NCBI GenBank assembly: GCA_026398715.1
Contig: JAPLSI010000249.1
Coordinates: 1 to 16,222, forward strand
Length of the DNA stretch: 16,222 bases
Source of the DNA: Gammaproteobacteria bacterium
GTDB lineage: Bacteria; Pseudomonadota; Gammaproteobacteria; Xanthomonadales; Xanthomonadaceae
Reading direction: 5' to 3'
A program made the translations under genes and the position numbers. Numbering within the stretch: position 1 is the first letter of the stretch; each line of letters opens with the position of its first letter. Positions 11,688 to 16,222 of this stretch are shown in pieces. Under the pieces are notes generated by a model, which saw only the letters and a program-made list of their open reading frames with translations, did no database searches and had not been told where the DNA came from.

Positions 11688-12604
11688 GGTTTCGCCTCGG
11701 CAGCGGTGGTTGGCAACGGCGCCGGCGTGCGATTGGCTGGTGCAGGCGGGCCGACATCGATGGCCGGTGGCCGGTTGCTGATCAGCAACACTTCATTGCC
11801 GCGATCCAGGTGTGCCGCGGGCGTCGCGTCTGCGGTGACGAACAGGCGCAGCTTGTCCGGTTGCACGCCGGTGATGGTGCCGACCGGAAAGCCCGCGGGA
11901 AAACGCCCACCGATGCCCGAAGTGATCAGCACGTCGCCGCGGCGCACGTCGGCACTCTGTGGAATGTTGGGCAGCACCAGGCGATCGCTTTGCCCGGTGC
12001 CATAGGCAATCGTGCGCAGCCCCGATCGCGCCACCTGCACCGGCACGGCGTGGTCCGCGTCGGTGACCAGCAAGGCGGTCGACCGGTTCTTGCCGACCTC
12101 CACCACCTGGCCGAGCACGCCGCCGGAATCGATCAGCGCCTGGCCCATCACGACACCATCTTCGCTGCCGGCATCGAGCACCAGCCGCTGCCGGAATGGG
12201 TCGAGGTCGATGTCCAGGATGCTGGTCATCTGCACGTTGAGGCTGTAGCCGCGGGTACCGCCCAGCAGTTGCCGCAGGCGCTGGTTCTCGTCGGCCACGG
12301 CCTTTAGCTGGTGGATCCGCGCGATGGCGATTTCCAGGTCCTTGCGACGCTGGAGGTTGTCGGCCTGGAGTTGGCTGCGCAGCGCGAATTCGTCGCTGCC
12401 ACCGCGAAACAATCGCATCGGCGCCGACGCAATCCACCAGAACGGTTCGGTGACGATGGAAAGTTTCTGCCGCACCAGGCTGCCGTAACCCATGCGCTGG
12501 TCGGCGATCATCAAGGCAGTGGAAAGCCCAAGCAAAAAAACGAGCGGCAGCGCGGTCAATGCGCTTTCGCTCAGTCGATTGGACTTCTTGCCAGCGTAGG
12601 CCAC
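11684..12604 (-). CDS. mreC: Rod shape-determining protein MreC
   Basis: Bitopic inner-membrane protein whose periplasmic domain binds and activates PBP2, linking it to MreB filaments. The 306 residues comprise a short basic cytoplasmic tail (AGKKSNRLSES), a membrane anchor around residues 16-33 (ALTALPLVFLLGLSTALM), a coiled coil at about 70-115 rich in Gln, Leu and charged residues (QLQADNLQRRKDLE), and the two-lobed beta-barrel domain with VLDAGSEDGV, ALIDSGGVLGQVVEVG and a later GDVLITSGIGGRFPAGFPVG. The C-terminal 30 residues are Pro/Ala-rich and probably disordered. The start is GTG at 12604 (no upstream in-frame start before a stop), with GGAAA about 6 bases before it. The leader between mreB and mreC contains possible RNA structures, listed separately. 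Confidence 0.95.
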   Translation of the reverse strand: MAYAGKKSNRLSESALTALPLVFLLGLSTALMIADQRMGYGSLVRQKLSIVTEPFWWIASAPMRLFRGGSDEFALRSQLQADNLQRRKDLEIAIARIHQLKAVADENQRLRQLLGGTRGYSLNVQMTSILDIDLDPFRQRLVLDAGSEDGVVMGQALIDSGGVLGQVVEVGKNRSTALLVTDADHAVPVQVARSGLRTIAYGTGQSDRLVLPNIPQSADVRRGDVLITSGIGGRFPAGFPVGTITGVQPDKLRLFVTADATPAAHLDRGNEVLLISNRPPAIDVGPPAPANRTPAPLPTTAAEAKP

Positions 12605-12612
12605 GCGTGTTT

Positions 12613-12647
12613 CCGGCTAGGCAGTGGGCCGGAGATCAGGCACCGGC
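12613..12647 (-). promoter_or_regulatory. Possible alternative hairpins in the mreC leader
   Basis: Read on the - strand there are three arms: GCCGG (12647-12643), CCGGC (12632-12628) and GCCGG (12617-12613), each pair separated by exactly 10 bases. The middle arm can pair with either outer arm. Pairing with the downstream arm gains a U-A pair (UCCGGC/GCCGGA) and would cover the GG of the presumed mreC Shine-Dalgarno, GGAAA. Seen: the arms and spacing. Inferred: any control of mreC translation. Short GC-rich arms can match by chance in DNA of this composition. Confidence 0.25.
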
Positions 12648-12672
12648 AATCGAGACTCGCACCCGCTGATCG

Positions 12673-12704
12673 CCCGGAAAGAAACTGCCACGTTCCTTCC
12701 CGGG
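12673..12704 (-). other. 12-bp RNA hairpin between mreB and mreC
   Basis: On the - strand, CCCGGGAAGGAA (12704-12693), an 8-base loop, then TTTCTTTCCGGG (12684-12673) form a continuous 12-bp stem in RNA with two G-U wobbles. On the + strand the same two positions are A/C mismatches, so the structure favours the mre transcript. It begins 7 bases after the mreB stop. No U-run follows, so it is not a canonical intrinsic terminator. It could be a 3'-end stabiliser, an RNase processing site or a partial terminator that keeps MreB more abundant than MreCD. Confidence 0.6.
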
Positions 12705-12711
12705 GCCATTG

Positions 12712-13817
<1,106 letters not shown>

Positions 13818-13831
13818 GGAAAATACCGTGC

Positions 13832-13869
13832 AAAATGCGTGATGCCCGACGCGGAAATGTGTGATGCCC
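13832..13869. repeat. Imperfect 16-bp direct repeat, 22-bp period
   Basis: AAAATGCGTGATGCCC at 13832-13847 and GAAATGTGTGATGCCC at 13854-13869 agree at 14 of 16 positions and start 22 bases apart, close to two helical turns. They lie in the divergent region between mreB and the kinase gene. The arrangement would suit a dimeric regulator binding one DNA face, but could also be a chance duplication. The second copy also forms the left arm of the hairpin at 13864-13878. Confidence 0.55.
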
Positions 13870-13878
13870 TTCGGGCAT
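13864..13878. other. Short hairpin in the mreB/kinase intergenic region
   Basis: ATGCCC (13864-13869), loop TTC, GGGCAT (13873-13878), followed on the + strand by TTTGT. It looks like a minimal terminator or leader hairpin but has only 6 bp and a poor T-run. GGGCAT could pair instead with the ATGCCC of the first repeat copy (13842-13847). No gene reads into it from the left on the + strand. Confidence 0.4.
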
Positions 13879-13940
13879 TTGTATGGATTGCGTTACCATG
13901 GCGGCCGTTCGCGCCCGCTTCCCGGCGCCCCTACTCCCAC

Positions 13941-13944
13941 AGGA
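13941..13944 (+). promoter_or_regulatory. Ribosome binding site of the PfkB-family kinase
   Basis: AGGA, 7 bases before the ATG at 13952. It supports this start over the in-frame ATG codons at 13883 and 13898, which would add residues lacking similarity to the family N-terminus. Confidence 0.6.
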
Positions 13945-13951
13945 TGCACCG

Positions 13952-14890
13952 ATGCCTGCTGCCTTGATCTGCGGCTCCCTCGCCTACGACACCATCATGG
14001 TGTTCCAGGACCAGTTCAAGAACCACATCCTGCCCGACAAGGTTCATATCCTGAACGTGTCGTTCCTGGTGCCCAGGATGCGCCGCGAGTTCGGCGGCTG
14101 CGCCGGCAACATCGCCTACAACCTGAAGCTGCTGGGCGGCAACCCGATCCCGATGGCGACGGTCGGCCAGGACTTCGGCCCCTACCGCGAGCATTTCGAG
14201 GCCTGCGGCATCAACCTGGGCCACGTAAAGGCCATCGACGGCCTGTTCACCGCCCAGGCGTTCATCACCACGGACCTTGACGACAACCAGATCACCGCCT
14301 TCCACCCGGGCGCGATGATGCGGTCCTTCGAAAACCAAGTCGCCGACGTGGCGGACGTGGGCTTTGGCATCGTCGGGCCGGACGGCTACGACGCCATGCT
14401 GCAGAACTCGCGGGACTTTGCCGAGCTGGGCATCCCCTTCATCTTCGACCCGGGCCAGGCCATGCCGCTGTTCAACGGCGCCGAGCTGACCACGATGATC
14501 GAACAGGCCACCTACGTCACCGTAAACGACTACGAGTCCAACCTGATCCAGGAACGTACCGGCCTGAGCGAGAAAGACATCGCCGAGCGGGTCCAGGGTT
14601 ACCTGGTGACCCGTGGCCCGGCCGGCTCGGAGATCCACACCAAGGCGGGCATGGTCCAGATTCCGGCCGCCAGTGCCATTCGCCTCGTTGACCCGACCGG
14701 CTGTGGTGACGCTTATCGCGCCGGCCTGATTTACGGCCTGATGAACGGGATGGACCTTTCCACCACCGGCCGCATCGCCTCGCTGATGGGCGCATTGAAG
14801 ATCGAAAGCCTGGGCCCGCAGAACCAGCGCTTCACCTTTGACGAATTCGCCGAGCAGTTCCGCCAGCAGTTTGGCTACGCGCTGCGGTAG
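13952..14890 (+). CDS. PfkB-family carbohydrate/nucleoside kinase, probably adenosine kinase
   Basis: Ribokinase-like kinase of 312 residues, likely phosphorylating adenosine to AMP in purine salvage. Seen: an N-terminal beta strand with the substrate-binding Asp (ICGSLAYDTIM, Asp13), the first PfkB motif region GGCAGNIAYNLKLLGG from residue 48, the FTAQAFITTDLDDNQI lid region, TVNDYE, and the second PfkB signature DPTGCGDAYRAG (residues 247-258) with catalytic base Asp253. The signature has Cys where most relatives have Ala (GAGD). The DPTG form with FTAQAFIT resembles bacterial adenosine kinases more than ribokinases or fructokinases, so adenosine is the best guess, not a certainty. It stands alone: mreB is divergent upstream and the hydrolase gene follows after about 100 bases containing an inverted repeat. 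Confidence 0.85.
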   Translation: MPAALICGSLAYDTIMVFQDQFKNHILPDKVHILNVSFLVPRMRREFGGCAGNIAYNLKLLGGNPIPMATVGQDFGPYREHFEACGINLGHVKAIDGLFTAQAFITTDLDDNQITAFHPGAMMRSFENQVADVADVGFGIVGPDGYDAMLQNSRDFAELGIPFIFDPGQAMPLFNGAELTTMIEQATYVTVNDYESNLIQERTGLSEKDIAERVQGYLVTRGPAGSEIHTKAGMVQIPAASAIRLVDPTGCGDAYRAGLIYGLMNGMDLSTTGRIASLMGALKIESLGPQNQRFTFDEFAEQFRQQFGYALR

Positions 14891-14896
14891 GCTCGA

Positions 14897-14960
14897 TGCC
14901 GGGGCGCCGGCACAGGCCGATGCCCACGGCCGGCCCCGCACCCCACCCAGCCAGCCGGCC
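14897..14960 (+). other. Inverted repeats between the kinase and hydrolase genes
   Basis: Just after the kinase stop, TGCCGG (14897-14902), loop GGCG, CCGGCA (14907-14912) can form a 6-bp hairpin. Further on, GGCCGGC (14928-14934) and GCCGGCC (14954-14960) form a 7-bp inverted repeat with a 19-base loop. Neither has a U-run, so they are weak terminator candidates at best. I see no clear promoter for the hydrolase in this roughly 100-base gap. Confidence 0.35.
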
Positions 14961-14992
14961 ATCCCCTACCTGGAAAGCGGAGCGCGATCGTG

Positions 14993-15820
14993 ATGCCAAG
15001 GACGAGAACGGGAACCAAGGCCTGCCTCTTGAGCGTGATGATCTGCCTTTGCACCCTGGGCAATTCAGCCAGCGCCGCCGACTTCATCGCCACCAGGCCG
15101 ACGCCACGCGTGGAGTACTGGCAGAACCGCTACGTGCAGATCGACGAGGCGCTCGCCGACGTCAACAGCCTGCCAGCGGTCAAACTTCTATTCGTCGGCG
15201 ATTCCATCACCGACTTCTGGCTGCTCGATGACAATCCCTGGATGCCGGACAAGAAGTGCGGCCGCCAGGTCTGGGACGAGTCCTTCCAGCAGCCCGGCTC
15301 GGAAAATCTTGCACTGAACATTGGCGTCTCCGGCGACCGCACCGAACACCTGCTGTATCGCCTGCTGCCAAAGGCGCAAGGCGGCATGGGCCAGGTCGAC
15401 TCACCGCAGCTCGCGCCGGAGTTCATCGTGCTGATGATCGGCATAAACAACAGCTGGGCAGCCGAGGAACCCGCGGCCGACAGCATGTTCGAAGGCGCCC
15501 GCGCCGTGATCCTTGCCCTGCACGAGCGAAAGCCCGGCGTGCCGATCATCCTGCAGTCGCTGTTGCCGATCGTGGACGAGCCCAAGGACGCCCAACTGGT
15601 GCAGCCGGTGAACGAACGCCTGCGCGCCCTGGCCGAGAGCAAGGAGTTCGCGGGCTACGTCAGCTACCTTGATCTATATCCCTCGTTCGTGGACGGTTCC
15701 GGCAAACAGATCAGCCGCTATTTCAACGACGGCATCCATCCGAGCCTGGAGGGCTACCGGGTTTGGCGTGACCGGCTGGTGCCGTTCCTGGCGCAGGCAA
15801 GGGCCAGCAAGAAACCATAG
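14993..15820 (+). CDS. Exported SGNH/GDSL-family hydrolase (PAF-acetylhydrolase-like)
   Basis: Serine esterase/lipase-like enzyme of 275 residues; natural substrate unknown. A signal peptide is visible: basic start MPRTRTGTK, hydrophobic core to about residue 23, and cleavage predicted after ASA at residue 28, so it is probably periplasmic or secreted. No lipobox is present. SGNH blocks: block I GDSIT with nucleophile Ser71, block II NIGVSGDRTEHLLYRL with Gly, block III MIGINN with the oxyanion-hole Asn, and block V DGIHPSLEGY with catalytic Asp and His. This pattern matches the PAF-acetylhydrolase beta/gamma-like GDSL group. A GTG at 14990, one codon earlier, has better spacing (7 bases) from GGAG at 14979-14982; ATG 14993 was chosen as the commoner codon. 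A REP-like palindrome follows the stop. Confidence 0.88.
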   Translation: MPRTRTGTKACLLSVMICLCTLGNSASAADFIATRPTPRVEYWQNRYVQIDEALADVNSLPAVKLLFVGDSITDFWLLDDNPWMPDKKCGRQVWDESFQQPGSENLALNIGVSGDRTEHLLYRLLPKAQGGMGQVDSPQLAPEFIVLMIGINNSWAAEEPAADSMFEGARAVILALHERKPGVPIILQSLLPIVDEPKDAQLVQPVNERLRALAESKEFAGYVSYLDLYPSFVDGSGKQISRYFNDGIHPSLEGYRVWRDRLVPFLAQARASKKP

Positions 15821-15829
15821 CGGCCTGTT

Positions 15830-15868
15830 GAAGCATCGCGGCTATAGCCGCTTCCACGGTTATGCTTC
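15830..15868. repeat. REP-like palindromic element
   Basis: An outer inverted repeat GAAGCAT (15830-15836)/ATGCTTC (15862-15868) encloses a perfect 14-bp palindrome GCGGCTATAGCCGC (15838-15851). Read on the - strand the core is GTGGAAGCGGCTATAGCCGC (15858-15839), close in layout to GTAG/GTGG-headed REP elements common in xanthomonads and pseudomonads, which are mobilised by RAYT transposases. A single copy is visible, so the repeat status is inferred. It lies 9 bases past the hydrolase stop and could also end that transcript. Confidence 0.5.
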
Positions 15869-15870
15869 GC

Positions 15871-15910
15871 CCAAAGAAAAACGCCGGACCCAATGAAGGA
15901 TCCGGCGTTT
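15871..15910 (-). terminator. Rho-independent terminator of the rRNA operon
   Basis: On the - strand, AAACGCCGGA (15910-15901), a 12-base loop, TCCGGCGTTT (15888-15879), then TTCTTTGG give a 10-bp GC-rich stem running into a T-rich tail. It begins 10 bases after the 5S gene, as expected for the end of an rrn operon. On the + strand the stem is followed by AGTTTAAA, so it may also stop transcripts arriving from the hydrolase gene. Confidence 0.85.
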
Positions 15911-15920
15911 AGTTTAAAGC

Positions 15921-16036
15921 CCCTGGCGATGACCTACTCTTGCATGGCTTGAGCCACACTACCATCGGCGCGGTTGCGTTTCACTTCCGAGTTCGGGATG
16001 GGATCGGGTGGTTCCACAACGCTATGGTCACCAGGG
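15921..16036 (-). rRNA. rrf: 5S ribosomal RNA
   Basis: About 116 bases. Read on the - strand it begins CCCTGGTGACCATAGCG and ends TAGGTCATCGCCAGGG, the two ends pairing as the terminal helix (CCCTGG/CCAGGG). Conserved internal blocks are present: CCCGATCCCATCCCGAACTC and GAAGTGAAACGC (loop B/C region), GCCGATGGTAGTGTGG, and GAGAGTAGGTC-like AAGAGTAGGTC. The sequence is close to the xanthomonad type. The ends are set from the terminal stem, so the mature ends may differ by a few bases. It is the distal gene of an rrn operon coming in from the right. Confidence 0.95.
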
Positions 16037-16222
16037 AGACGGTTGGAGGGTCGCGATGAGATCACTCTTTTGGAGTGCCCCACGCGCACGCTCTCACGTT
16101 TGGTGTTGCGTATAAGTTGGATGTAGCGAGCAGTGATTGAGTGTCGAGACGTGTCTCGAGGGTATGACTTTCAATTGAGTTACTGGCGAGTCGCCATTTT
16201 AGCTCAAAGCCACTTGAGGTTA
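16037..16222 (-). other. 23S-5S rRNA internal spacer (partial)
   Basis: At least 186 bases with no ORF or tRNA that I can see. Hairpins that could be processing sites: CACTC/GAGTG (16063-16067/16073-16077), TCGAGAC/GTCTCGA (16144-16150/16153-16159) and TGGCGA/TCGCCA (16184-16189/16191-16196). The last bases, read on the - strand as TAACCTC, recall the end of 23S rRNA (TTAACC in many gammaproteobacteria), so the 23S gene probably stops at or just past the right edge. Confidence 0.65.

Noticed and set aside
13883..13951. A 23-codon N-terminal extension of the kinase from ATG 13883
   Set aside because: The extra residues do not resemble the family; AGGA stands 7 bases before ATG 13952, after which the first PfkB beta strand starts at once.
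13931..14962. A 343-residue open frame on the - strand, antisense to the PfkB-family kinase
   Set aside because: The + strand frame has both PfkB motifs and a ribosome binding site; the antisense frame has none.
16063..16077. CACTC/GAGTG hairpin in the 23S-5S spacer as a terminator or tRNA arm
   Set aside because: It lies between rRNA genes, has no T-run in the direction of transcription, and no tRNA fold can be built around it; most likely a pre-rRNA processing structure.

Overview
The window is a GC-rich (roughly two thirds G+C by eye) stretch of ordinary bacterial chromosome. Protein similarity, gene arrangement and the 5S rRNA sequence point to a gammaproteobacterium of the Xanthomonadales (Lysobacterales) type. 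That assignment is inferred from recognised family features, not from a search; I cannot name a genus. I see no phage, transposase, integron, CRISPR array or toxin-antitoxin module.

Region 1 (1-8221, + strand) is a very tight six-gene operon that converts branched alpha-glucans and glucose to pyruvate by the Entner-Doudoroff route: a pullulanase-type debranching enzyme (5' end outside the window), zwf, glk, pgl, edd and eda. Junctions are abutting, 4-base GTGA, a 5-base gap, and two 1-base TGATG overlaps, so the genes are probably translationally coupled. Glucose is phosphorylated by Glk, oxidised by Zwf and Pgl to 6-phosphogluconate, dehydrated by Edd to KDPG, and cleaved by Eda to pyruvate and glyceraldehyde-3-phosphate.

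Region 2 (8211-13749, - strand) is the rod-shape/elongasome cluster, transcribed mreB, mreC, mreD, mrdA (PBP2), rodA. From mreC to rodA the genes overlap or nearly touch. Only mreB is set apart, by 107 bases that hold a 12-bp RNA hairpin just after the mreB stop and a second possible set of alternative pairings in front of the mreC GTG start. The 3' ends of rodA and eda overlap by 11 bases in convergent orientation, with no terminator between the two operons.

Region 3 (13750-15820, + strand) starts with a divergent intergenic region carrying a 16-bp imperfect direct repeat with 22-bp periodicity and a short hairpin. Then come a PfkB-family (probably adenosine) kinase and an exported SGNH/GDSL hydrolase.

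Region 4 (15821-16222) holds a REP-like palindrome, the terminator and 5S rRNA gene of a ribosomal RNA operon read on the - strand, and at least 186 bases of 23S-5S spacer. The 23S gene lies just beyond the right edge.

I found no convincing new multi-gene system. The observations most worth checking are non-coding: the mreB-mreC intercistronic hairpin, the 22-bp-spaced repeat between mreB and the kinase, and the REP-like element beside the rRNA terminator. The zwf active-site signature substitution and the pullulanase/Entner-Doudoroff operon linkage are also worth a look.
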